The position numbers and the translations under genes are program-made. This document shows, in pieces, positions 19,309-26,778 of a DNA stretch of 64,000 nt. The DNA comes from Maribellus sediminis (GTDB lineage: Bacteria > Bacteroidota > Bacteroidia > Bacteroidales > Prolixibacteraceae), in assembly GCF_011799805.1 (NCBI RefSeq), contig NZ_WXUB01000002.1, forward strand, positions 930,001 to 994,000, written 5' to 3'. Every line of letters starts with the position of its first letter. Position 1 is the first letter of the stretch. The notes beneath the pieces are model-generated. The model was not told where the DNA came from. It made no database searches and was given only the letters and a program-made list of their open reading frames with translations.

Positions 19309-19734
19309 ACATCAAACAATGTCCATTATAGTCGTGGCGCTTTGCCACAATTGGATCATACGGGTTTGTTTCTGGGTTTTTTATGGCCTGTTCTTTTGGA
19401 TAAATATATGTCTTGAAATCCTGACAACAAGCGCTCTTGTTAACTTTGATAAGGGAGCCCGGGAGATTGATTCTCCCGGAATCTCTCACCTTTAAACAAA
19501 ACCTGTCCCGGTGTCTGCCGGGACGGAACATAATCAGGAATCACCTTCCATTCCTCCACCACCCCACCTTATAAGCTCAGCCTCACTTATTTAGAAATTG
19601 TACAAATTACATTTATAGTTTGTATTTATCTGATTAACATATAATTTTAGACTCACTAATCCAGGTGACACCCAGAACGATAAGCAGCGAGAGATTTTTT
19701 CACCAGAGGACTATGTTGGCTTAATTGCCGTTTT

Positions 19735-19760
19735 GTTTATCCGTCAGCTGACGGATAAAC
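19735..19760. repeat. 26-bp perfect palindrome with CCGTCAGCTGACGG core
   Basis: The two halves, GTTTATCCGTCAG and CTGACGGATAAAC, are exact reverse complements. The 14-bp core belongs to the same palindrome family as the repeats at 26.5, 27.5, 27.6 and 28.05 kb. Confidence 0.85.
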
Positions 19761-19865
19761 GTTTACAAATGGTTACAAACGGATATAAAGTTGAAAATGA
19801 ACAAGTTTGTGGAAAAACACAAAACACTGCTAATAGCGATATAAACGTACTACATATACACGTAC

Positions 19866-19872
19866 ATTAGGC
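19866..19872 (+). other. possible degenerate attC right end (ATTAGGC)
   Basis: CACGTACATTAGGCG just before the first cassette-like gene resembles the GTTAGGC core with one substitution. No matching left half folds convincingly, so this may be a relic or chance. Confidence 0.3.
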
Positions 19873-19885
19873 GTAATATTGAACA

Positions 19886-20833
19886 ATGACAAAAGATGAA
19901 ATTAAAATATTAGCAAAAATTGAGAAGGAAAAGAAAAGAGTGTACAATAAATCTCGTAAATGCTTTCACCCGTTTTGTGATAAAACGGCGATTAACTCTC
20001 ATGTATTACAAAAGAATGCATTTATTTCAGCCATTGCAGATGAAGGGCATGTATATGAATATGAGCATTTACCATTTAAAGAACAGAATTTCCATTTCAA
20101 AAAATCAGGAATAAATGAAGTTTTCACGTTTAAAGGATTTTGTTCCTTTCATGATGATTTTCTATTTCGTGATATTGAAAAAAAAGAAATTAATTTTTAC
20201 GACTATAAAACACTTCTAATTTTTGCGCATAGAATATTAGCACAAGAGATTACTAAGAAGAAAAATGTTATCGAATTTCATGAGTCCCTAATTCAAAAGA
20301 ATATTGGAGACTCACAGTTCTTCAAGGAAAATATTTCTGGACAAAGACTAGGAATACAAGATGCCAATTACACACTAAAAAAGGTTCTCAACAATATCAA
20401 AAATCCAGAATTAAAAGAATTTAATTTTCACACAAGGGAGATTAAACAACTTGAAATCTGTGCATCAGGACCATATACATTTGAAACTACAAGGGAGCAA
20501 AATGAAATGCATCCTGAAATTTATGCCTTACCATTGACAGATATTTTTGTAAATATTCTTCCAACCAATGGTAATACAACCGTTTCATTTTGCTATTTAA
20601 ATTCTAATAATTTAAAGTGCAATACATACATAAAAAGTAAATTTCAATTACCGGAAGTAGAATTTATAAAGTTTTTAAGCGACATTTTAGTAGCTCAAAT
20701 GGAGAATTGGGTAATATCTACAACGCTTTATGAGAAGGTAAAAGAAGATGAAAAAATACTTTTTAATATAACTCAACAAGCATTTAATACAGACGATGAA
20801 AGATTTGAAATCGACTATAACCTTTTTAAATAA
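19886..20833 (+). CDS. zinc-motif protein of unknown function (cassette gene 1)
   Basis: A 315-residue soluble protein, Lys- and Phe-rich, strongly AT-biased in codon use. Near the N-terminus it has a probable zinc site: Cys26-x4-Cys31, His39 in NSHVLQ, and FKGFCSFHDDFLF with Cys86 and His89. This spacing resembles treble-clef/HNH-type zinc modules, and similar C-x4-C...SH...GFCxxHD proteins are scattered hypotheticals in bacterial accessory regions; a nuclease-like or defence role is possible but unproven. The C-terminal 200 residues show no known domain. It is bounded by an attC-like relic upstream and a good attC-like site 10 bp after its stop, as for a one-gene integron cassette. Confidence 0.7.
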   Translation: MTKDEIKILAKIEKEKKRVYNKSRKCFHPFCDKTAINSHVLQKNAFISAIADEGHVYEYEHLPFKEQNFHFKKSGINEVFTFKGFCSFHDDFLFRDIEKKEINFYDYKTLLIFAHRILAQEITKKKNVIEFHESLIQKNIGDSQFFKENISGQRLGIQDANYTLKKVLNNIKNPELKEFNFHTREIKQLEICASGPYTFETTREQNEMHPEIYALPLTDIFVNILPTNGNTTVSFCYLNSNNLKCNTYIKSKFQLPEVEFIKFLSDILVAQMENWVISTTLYEKVKEDEKILFNITQQAFNTDDERFEIDYNLFK

Positions 20834-20842
20834 AAATACTAC

Positions 20843-20974
20843 GCCTAACAATTTGTATATGGCAGGCGGGGGCTTTAGCGGTCTGACAAGTCAGATCTCG
20901 TTCCCACTTTACTGCGGGTCTGACAGGATTTCTCTTCGAAATCCCGCCCGACCACATACAAGTGACCGTTAGGC
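20843..20974 (+). repeat. attC-like recombination site 1
   Basis: The 132-bp imperfect palindrome starts with R'' GCCTAAC (20843-20849) and ends with R' GTTAGGC (20968-20974), fitting RYYYAAC/GTTRRRY. Inside, TTTGTATATGG...GGCGGG pairs with CCCGCC...CCACATACAAG, with extra unpaired bases on one arm as expected for strand choice by integron integrases. The stop of the preceding gene lies 10 bp upstream, the usual cassette geometry. No integrase is in the window. Confidence 0.72.
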
Positions 20975-21027
20975 TTCATGCTAAAAAGACAGAGATATTA
21001 TGAATATTTTAAAGTTAAATTGTAAAT

Positions 21028-21621
21028 ATGAAAATTGAACCAAAAGAGACAGCACTTATAATTGTAGATATGCAAAAGGGATTTTTGGATGAGGGAGCAC
21101 CAATTTTTACTCCTAATGGGAAATCCATTATTCCACAAGTAAAAAAACTCATATCCTTATGCAGAAAACACAGTATTCAAATTTTTTGGTCTAAAAGTCA
21201 TATCGACCTATTTAAACAAGGTCCATATCCCTTATTATTTCCAAAACATTTTGATAAAGAAACGGGGGAATCTGCCATGAGTAAAAAATCTATTTATTAT
21301 GATATAATTGATGAACTAAAAGAAGATATAGCTAATAATGATATAATTATTTATAAAGATAGGTATAGCGTATTTTATAATACAAATTTCGACACTAACT
21401 TAAAACAGCTTGCAATAAAAAACTTGATTGTATGCGGTGTTACAACAAATGTTTGCGTAGAATCCACGGTAAGAGATGCTTTTACATCGGATTACTTCCC
21501 ATTTATGATTTCCGATTGTACAGCAACATTTTCTGAAGAATTTCAAAAAACCGCTGAGGACATAATTAGATTTTGCTTTGGGTTTGTTTTAAAACTTAAT
21601 GAACTAGAAAATAAACTTTAA
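21028..21621 (+). CDS. isochorismatase-family cysteine hydrolase (cassette 2, gene 1)
   Basis: A 197-residue cytosolic enzyme of the PF00857 fold. The catalytic triad is complete: Asp14 in IIVDMQKGF, Lys110 in IYKDRYSVF and Cys143 in GVTTNVCVEST, with the cis-peptide-type Val-Thr-Thr preceding. Members hydrolyse amide or ureido C-N bonds (nicotinamide, biuret, ureidoacrylate, N-carbamoylsarcosine) or isochorismate. It is 54 bp after attC-like site 1 and leads a tight five-gene run with an ABC importer, so the likely role is hydrolysis of an imported nitrogen compound; that substrate is inference. Codon use is markedly AT-rich relative to the flanking chromosome. Confidence 0.85.
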   Translation: MKIEPKETALIIVDMQKGFLDEGAPIFTPNGKSIIPQVKKLISLCRKHSIQIFWSKSHIDLFKQGPYPLLFPKHFDKETGESAMSKKSIYYDIIDELKEDIANNDIIIYKDRYSVFYNTNFDTNLKQLAIKNLIVCGVTTNVCVESTVRDAFTSDYFPFMISDCTATFSEEFQKTAEDIIRFCFGFVLKLNELENKL

Positions 21622-21625
21622 AATT

Positions 21626-22645
21626 ATGAAAAAAATAAAATTATTATGTGTCATATCTCTTCTGCTTACGGTGGGATTTTATTCTTGTAAAAATTCATCT
21701 AATAAAAAAACAGAGGAGGGAAAGCTGGAAAATGTTGTTTTAGCTTTTGCTTGGAATCCCGGTCCTGAAAATGCTTTTGTCTACTATGGAATTGAACAAG
21801 GTTTCTTCGAAGATGAAGGTATCAAACTTGAAATAAGACCATTTAAAGGCTCTGGAATTGTGGCTGAAATGCTTGCTAATGAAAGTGTAGACTTCGGTTT
21901 TATAAGTAGTGACTATATTGTCACTTCACGTATAAAGGGAACGCCTATCTCTGCAATTATGACTTTATACCATGAATCACCCGTAACTATATATTCACTA
22001 AAGGAAAAAGGTATTACTTCACTTGACTCCCTTTACCATAAAAAGTTCGGTGTAATTAAACAAAGTGCGACATATCCTCAAGTTAAAGGTATGTTCGAAT
22101 TAACAAACCGTGATTATAGTAAGGTAATCGAGGTTGCGACAAGGGCTAGTTCACAAGAATTGATGCACAAAACAATAGATGCGGCCATGGACTATACAAA
22201 TTATTCTCCCTGTATTTTGCAAGCTGAAGGTATTGAAGTAAATGAAATCCTTGCAAAAGACTACGGAATTGAAATGGCAGGCATTAGTATTGCAGGCTTG
22301 ACAAAAACATTTAGAGACAAAGAAACTTTAACTCAAAGTTTTATAAATGCAATGGTCAAAAGTTTAAATGAATCTAAAAAACACTCGAAAGAGTCACTTG
22401 CTACGCTTCTTCAAAATGACATCACTCAGAATCCTGATATACTGAAAATCCAACTAAAAAGAACTGAAGAACTGTTTTATACAAAAAAAACAGATATTAA
22501 TGGTGCAGGATTCTTGGAGTTATCTGATTGGCAAAAAACTCAAAACACTTTGAAAAAAATCAACGCTATAGACCAAACTATTGACCCAAATTTCTTTTTT
22601 GAAAATTCTTTTTATATAAAAGCATGGAAAAAATATAATGACTAG
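21626..22645 (+). CDS. ABC transporter substrate-binding lipoprotein, NMT1/SsuA-like (cassette 2, gene 2)
   Basis: A 339-residue lipoprotein (lipobox FYSC, Cys21) that begins 4 bp after the hydrolase stop. The NMT1/THI5-like pattern is clear: AFAWNPGPENAFVYYGIEQGFFEDEGI, then GSGIVAEMLANESVDFGFISSD. Relatives bind sulfonates, taurine, nitrate, thiamine pyrimidine precursors or similar small molecules for import. It overlaps the permease gene by 8 bp. The ligand cannot be read from sequence, but pairing with an isochorismatase-type amidase favours a small amide, ureide or heterocycle. Confidence 0.87.
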   Translation: MKKIKLLCVISLLLTVGFYSCKNSSNKKTEEGKLENVVLAFAWNPGPENAFVYYGIEQGFFEDEGIKLEIRPFKGSGIVAEMLANESVDFGFISSDYIVTSRIKGTPISAIMTLYHESPVTIYSLKEKGITSLDSLYHKKFGVIKQSATYPQVKGMFELTNRDYSKVIEVATRASSQELMHKTIDAAMDYTNYSPCILQAEGIEVNEILAKDYGIEMAGISIAGLTKTFRDKETLTQSFINAMVKSLNESKKHSKESLATLLQNDITQNPDILKIQLKRTEELFYTKKTDINGAGFLELSDWQKTQNTLKKINAIDQTIDPNFFFENSFYIKAWKKYND

Positions 22646-23447
22646 ACTACGAGAAATATACATTACTTCTAAAGCATTTATATTTAATCTTCTGATTGGT
22701 TTAATACCGATAATACTTATATGGGTATTGATAAAAATGGTATTTAAAATTCAAGATATAACTATTCCTTGGCCAAACACAGTTATTAAAGAGATAATCC
22801 ATAACTGGAGACAATTATTGGAAGAAACAGCTCATACAATGCTATGGGCAATTATTTGCTTCATTACAAGTACGTTTTTAGGAATATTATTAGGTATTAT
22901 AACTCACAAATCAATCACTTTCTCTAAAATTGTAGTACCATCAATAGTTATCAGCCAAGTTCTCCCAAAAGCTGCAATGTTGCCCTTATTAGTTATATTG
23001 TTTGGTTACAATCCGATTTCAAAATCAATAGTTGCCACAACAATCGGTTTTTTCCCAATCTATGCTGCTACAATAAATGCTTTAAATTCTCTACCAAAAG
23101 AATGGGTATTGTTCTATCTAGTATCAGAAAATAAAAAACTAACTTTTTTCTTTAGAATAGAGTTTCCTTTTATCATAACAAACAGTTTAAGCTTCTTCAA
23201 GACTTCATTAATTTATGTGGTAATTGGAATAATAACGGCAGAAGTTATTTCTGCTGAAAAAGGAATTGGAACAATAATTAGTAATGCGTTTTACAATAAC
23301 AATGCACCAATAATGTACGCCGCTTTATTCTACTCAACATTCTTTGGCGGTGTCCTACTTTACTTATTTGAATTAGCAAGAATTTTAGTCTTACCTTTTA
23401 ATAAATGGCAAATCTCAACATTATACAAAGATGGCAGTAAGTTTTAG
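22638..23447 (+). CDS. ABC transporter permease (cassette 2, gene 3)
   Basis: A 269-residue inner-membrane permease of the BPD_transp_1 family (SsuC/TauC/ThiX type) with about six helices. The EAA-like coupling loop is visible around residues 150-190 (NALNSLPKEWVLFYLVSENKKLTFFFRIEFPF), and TAEVISAEKGIGTIISNA is typical of the C-terminal part of nitrate/sulfonate permeases. Its start overlaps the binding-protein gene by 8 bp and its end overlaps the next gene by 17 bp. Confidence 0.88.
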   Translation: MTRLREIYITSKAFIFNLLIGLIPIILIWVLIKMVFKIQDITIPWPNTVIKEIIHNWRQLLEETAHTMLWAIICFITSTFLGILLGIITHKSITFSKIVVPSIVISQVLPKAAMLPLLVILFGYNPISKSIVATTIGFFPIYAATINALNSLPKEWVLFYLVSENKKLTFFFRIEFPFIITNSLSFFKTSLIYVVIGIITAEVISAEKGIGTIISNAFYNNNAPIMYAALFYSTFFGGVLLYLFELARILVLPFNKWQISTLYKDGSKF

Positions 23448-24393
23448 ATATAAACCAATCATGACGGGTTGGACTGTAGGAGCGATTTCCTCAATTATTT
23501 TAATAATTATATCACTCTATAGACTTGGTTCAGAATTAAATAATATTGAATATATTTCTTATTTTGAAGTAGCTTGGCAAGATTCAATGCTGAAAAACAA
23601 ATTTCTTCCACAAGCGAATTTTGCCATTATTTGTATTTATATCTGCGTATTATTTATCTGTTTGTATCTTTTTAAGGTATATATTTCAGTTAAAATTATT
23701 GAGGGTAGTACTGAGCATAGAGAACGATTCTTTGAAATGGTATTTGTACCCTTTCAAATTTTTGAGTGGATTCTTAGGTTAGTTATCGTTCTCTATCTAA
23801 TATTGGGAATCTCAGGTCATGAATGGTTCGTTAGTAATATTGACATTAAAAAGCACATCGATTTTTTGTTTCTAAAAACGATGAATAATTCAGATTATAA
23901 GTCAATTAGCAATACGGAGTTATACTTACCATTAGTTAATATATTAGTTTATTCAATTAGTATATATCTCTTATTGATTCTCTATAGCTTACACTTATAT
24001 GTAAGCCTACTTTTTAGTAAAATAAATTGGTACTTAAGAAGAAAAAACAAATTGTACGATTCTCTTTTTAAGCAGGAAAGCTATTGGAATTCACCTAAGC
24101 ACGCCGGGAAAGACCACTTTATTTATTACTCTAAAAGATTTTTTCTTCCGAATTTACTTGGCATTGTCTTACTTCTATTAATTCTTGTATTATCGTGTAT
24201 TAAAATACCACCAATGGTTTTTACTACTCTTCTTGGGGTACTAACAATAACTAATGCAATAATTCTGATTCAAGCTTTCTTCAAGAAACACGGTGAGGTG
24301 AAATGTTTGTCTATTAGCTTTTTGTCGTTGTTTTTTGAAGATAAAAAATTGGAAACAAAAAAAATCCTAAAACTTTGGTATGTTATTGAATAA
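23431..24393 (+). CDS. unknown membrane protein inside the ABC operon (cassette 2, gene 4)
   Basis: A 320-residue integral membrane protein with about six predicted helices (near residues 10-28, 62-82, 108-130, 168-195, 240-260 and 264-282) and two sizeable polar loops. It lacks the EAA loop of ABC permeases and any family motif I know. It overlaps the permease gene by 17 bp and the ATPase gene by 14 bp, so translation of all three is coupled and it is very likely part of the same system, as an accessory or second membrane subunit. An alternative start at the ATG at 23461 would shorten it by ten residues. Confidence 0.75.
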   Translation: MAVSFRYKPIMTGWTVGAISSIILIIISLYRLGSELNNIEYISYFEVAWQDSMLKNKFLPQANFAIICIYICVLFICLYLFKVYISVKIIEGSTEHRERFFEMVFVPFQIFEWILRLVIVLYLILGISGHEWFVSNIDIKKHIDFLFLKTMNNSDYKSISNTELYLPLVNILVYSISIYLLLILYSLHLYVSLLFSKINWYLRRKNKLYDSLFKQESYWNSPKHAGKDHFIYYSKRFFLPNLLGIVLLLLILVLSCIKIPPMVFTTLLGVLTITNAIILIQAFFKKHGEVKCLSISFLSLFFEDKKLETKKILKLWYVIE

Positions 24394-25117
24394 TATCGCA
24401 ATAGAAGCTAAGTCGGTAAATAAAAACTATAATGGGAAACAAATTCTACACAAAATAAATTTGTCAATTGTTTCAGGCGAAATTGTTTCAATTATTGGAC
24501 CTTCGGGTTGTGGAAAATCTACTTTACTTAGATTATTATCATTAAAAGAAAAGCCTTCAGAGGGCAGTATAATAGTAAATAAAGATTTTGGGTCCTTGTT
24601 TTATTCTCCTCAAACTCCAGTTTTAATGCCTTGGTTAGATGTAATGGATAATTTGCTTTTACCATTCAGATTATTGGGTGACCATAAAGACACTAATTTA
24701 GAAAATGTAGTTTTTGAAGCATTAGAAACTGTGGGATTACGAGAGTTTTGTAATCACTATCCTCATGAGTTATCTGGCGGAATGAAAGAAAGAGTAGTAT
24801 TTGCACAATTGCTTTTACATAAATCCAGCTTGGCGTTCTTGGATGAACCTCTATCATCAATAGATGAAATTACAAAATATGAGATATTAGAAATTGCAAG
24901 AGAAATATGGACAGAATCTTCAAAAACAATTATTTGGATAACACATGATGTAAGTGAAGCACTATATATTTCAGATAGAATTGTGCTAATGTCTCAGACA
25001 CCATCAAATATTATGAAAGAGGTAAAAATTGAAAAAACAAGACCTGAAATGAATGGTTTTTTAAAAGACAGTTATTATAACGATTTAAAAGCGGAAATTT
25101 TAAAATTGTACGAATAA
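24380..25117 (+). CDS. ABC transporter ATP-binding protein (cassette 2, gene 5)
   Basis: A 245-residue ATPase of the SsuB/TauB/ThiZ class. Walker A is GPSGCGKST at 40-48, the signature is LSGGM at 131-135, Walker B ends LDEP at 154-157 with catalytic Glu156, and the switch His is His189 (ITHD). The Q-loop reads YSPQTPVLMPW, typical of nitrate/sulfonate importers. It overlaps the unknown membrane gene by 14 bp and its stop is 12 bp before attC-like site 2, as expected for the last gene of a cassette. Confidence 0.92.
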   Translation: MLLNNIAIEAKSVNKNYNGKQILHKINLSIVSGEIVSIIGPSGCGKSTLLRLLSLKEKPSEGSIIVNKDFGSLFYSPQTPVLMPWLDVMDNLLLPFRLLGDHKDTNLENVVFEALETVGLREFCNHYPHELSGGMKERVVFAQLLLHKSSLAFLDEPLSSIDEITKYEILEIAREIWTESSKTIIWITHDVSEALYISDRIVLMSQTPSNIMKEVKIEKTRPEMNGFLKDSYYNDLKAEILKLYE

Positions 25118-25128
25118 AAAGCACGAAA

Positions 25129-25259
25129 GCCTAACACTTTGTATAAGTAATGGCAGGCGATGTGGTAAATATCAAGGTTTGTAACCCGCTCAAACTGCTT
25201 AGCGGTTTGAGAGGAAACTACCACGCAATCTGCCACTACTCATCAATTTTCCGTTAACC
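25129..25259 (+). repeat. attC-like recombination site 2
   Basis: A 131-bp imperfect palindrome begins GCCTAAC (25129-25135) and ends GTTAACC (25253-25259; the third R of GTTRRRY is replaced by C). Inner arms pair well: AGTAATGGCAG with CTGCCACTACT, and ATGTGGTA with TACCACGCAAT, around an inner hairpin CTCAAACTGC...GCGGTTTGAG. Position just after the ATPase stop supports the reading; the imperfect R' lowers confidence. Confidence 0.58.
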
Positions 25260-25295
25260 AATTTTGAAATTAAATAACAATTACAAAACAATAAT

Positions 25296-26006
25296 ATGAT
25301 TATGAATGACATATGGGTTACAATTCTCTTATCGTTAATTGGAATTTTCTCTGGTGGAGTTATATCTTTCTATTTCTTTCGTTCACAACAGAAAGACGCT
25401 ATCTCTAAACTCTCAGCTAATATTGCAAAACTAAATTCACGTGAATCTTCATCAGAAAGAGTTGAAAAATATTTAATTGAACAACGCAAAAATTTGAATG
25501 AAGTTTTAAACCAAATGTCTAAAATCCAAACTTCTATTAATTTCTCAGAAAAGATTGAAAACCATGACAAATTAAATGACGTCAAAAGTACATTGGACAA
25601 CATTAAAGAAAGTTTTAAAAGTGATTTATCTGATTTAAAGAAATCCATTGACGATAGTTTTACCTCAATCATCTCAAGATTTGATAATGGAAATTTTAAT
25701 GCAACAAAAATGCTTCATTCTCAACTGGCAAAAGAATTTCAGAAAGACGTTAAATTATTTATTCCATCTTCGGAACTGGAAAGTGAAGTTCTTGCTTCAA
25801 AGTTAGTCGACAATTTCTTAAAGTTATATAAAGAAATAAATCAAATACAAAGGGAAAATTTAAATTCTGACAGAGAACATTTTCTTAAAAATGTTGATGA
25901 CAGAATTGATGATTCATTTAATAACTTCCAATCGAGATTTGAAGAAAGTTTTCAAAATTTTGAAAGTAAACTTTCCTTACCTAATTCTGGAAAACAAAAA
26001 AAATAA
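25296..26006 (+). CDS. membrane-anchored coiled-coil protein (cassette 3)
   Basis: A 236-residue protein with one N-terminal helix (residues about 7-28, VTILLSLIGIFSGG then a basic-flanked end) followed by a long helical, Lys/Glu/Ser/Asp-rich region with heptad-like spacing through most of residues 30-230. No enzymatic motif. It begins 36 bp after attC-like site 2. The fragment immediately downstream looks like the start of a trypsin-type protease gene; the two may once have formed a pair, which is inference. Function unknown. The start could also be the second ATG at 25302. Confidence 0.65.
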   Translation: MIMNDIWVTILLSLIGIFSGGVISFYFFRSQQKDAISKLSANIAKLNSRESSSERVEKYLIEQRKNLNEVLNQMSKIQTSINFSEKIENHDKLNDVKSTLDNIKESFKSDLSDLKKSIDDSFTSIISRFDNGNFNATKMLHSQLAKEFQKDVKLFIPSSELESEVLASKLVDNFLKLYKEINQIQRENLNSDREHFLKNVDDRIDDSFNNFQSRFEESFQNFESKLSLPNSGKQKK

Positions 26007-26010
26007 AATA

Positions 26011-26166
26011 AAAATATTTGATTACTATAAAGAAATACAGTCTGAAGCTGCTCAGTTAGCATATAGTTCAACATGCCAATTTATAACTATAAAAAATGAA
26101 AATCCACAACCACACAGGTGCGGTGTTTTTGTTGAAATTGATGGAGAACATTTTATGATAACTGCC
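26011..26166 (+). pseudogene. truncated N-terminal fragment of a trypsin-like peptidase-type gene
   Basis: In one frame this encodes FDYYKEIQSEAAQLAYSS, then a GVFVEIDGEHFMITAS segment. The VFVEIDGxxFMITA pattern is what precedes the catalytic His of trypsin-like and related serine peptidases (xxxYLITAxHV). The frame is broken off exactly there by a repeat that starts at about 26164, and no ATG in frame lies outside the upstream coiled-coil gene. It therefore looks like a 3'-truncated gene of cassette 3. The domain call rests on a short segment. Confidence 0.45.
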
Positions 26167-26201
26167 TCGCTAGAGCGGATTTGCAATCCGTGCCCTGGTC
26201 G
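26164..26201. repeat. palindromic dispersed repeat at truncation point
   Basis: GCCTCGCTAGAGCGGATT followed by TGCAATCCGTGCCC contains the inverted pair CGGATT/AATCCG. The left end matches GCCTCGCTGGCGC at 27525. It abuts the broken peptidase fragment. Confidence 0.6.
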
Positions 26202-26240
26202 ATAGACCAGAAAAGTTGATAAAAACAAAACTAAAAACCT

Positions 26241-26495
26241 ATGAATAAACTAAAACTGACCTTGATATTTCTGTTGTTCTTCGCTTTCGAATGCTTTAGT
26301 CAGCAAACCGGAAACGATGGAATAGGAAGTACCGCCATACGAAGTGGCATTGGTTTGGGGAGTGTGCTGGCTGTTGTTGTTTCGTGGGAACGGAATAAAT
26401 CTGTTTTACTGGCTTTAATACACGGCATCTTCAGTTGGCTGTATGTACTGTATTTTGTACTCACCCGAAAACCTGAAGAGCGGCGCAAATACTAA
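26241..26495 (+). CDS. small membrane protein with signal-like N-terminus
   Basis: An 84-residue protein. Residues 1-21 resemble a signal peptide (cleavage possible after CFSQ), and two further hydrophobic stretches lie at about 35-50 and 55-76, ending in a charged tail KPEERRKY. A GIGSTAIRSGIGLGSVLAVVVSW segment is Gly-rich. Homologous small proteins of Bacteroidota of this kind are uncharacterised. It sits between two dispersed palindromic repeats, like the other small genes up to 28.8 kb. Confidence 0.6.
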   Translation: MNKLKLTLIFLLFFAFECFSQQTGNDGIGSTAIRSGIGLGSVLAVVVSWERNKSVLLALIHGIFSWLYVLYFVLTRKPEERRKY

Positions 26496-26515
26496 ATTGA
26501 GTTTCCCTGCTCAAA

Positions 26516-26585
26516 AACTTTAAGCCGTCGGCTGAGGTACGGATTACATCCCGTCCGTCGGCTGACGGATCGGGACGCACCGGCG
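26516..26585 (+). repeat. 70-bp palindromic repeat, copy A
   Basis: It matches 27589-27658 in 69 of 70 positions. It contains AGCCGTCGGCTGA and the 14-bp palindrome CCGTCGGCTGACGG at 26555-26568, then CGGGACGCACCGGCG. Confidence 0.9.
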
Positions 26586-26778
26586 GTGAATTTAGGAAAA
26601 ATATTCAATGCCAAATAAATCAACTTAAGCTACTGAAAATTAAAACACTAAATAACAGCAATAAATAATCAATAATGAAAATGTCAGGTTTATGGCGTAA
26701 AAATGTCCTATTAAAATCATCACTGATTTTTGGATTGGGTATTTGTTTATCATAAACTTGTTCAATCTACGATGAATT

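Larger units (their letters stand above)
19309..19885. other. 577-bp non-coding boundary of the accessory region
   Basis: It contains the hairpins CCCGGGAGATTGATTCTCCCGG near 19457 and TCCCGGTGTCTGCCGGGA near 19503, then a 26-bp palindrome at 19735-19760, and finally an ATTAGGC that resembles the right end of an attC site. Base composition falls towards AT from about 19.6 kb. No gene is supported. Confidence 0.55.

Noticed and set aside
19866-19872. Complete attC site before the first cassette gene
   Set aside because: Only the right core is recognisable; upstream ATATAnACGTAC copies are direct, not inverted, so no fold supports a full site.
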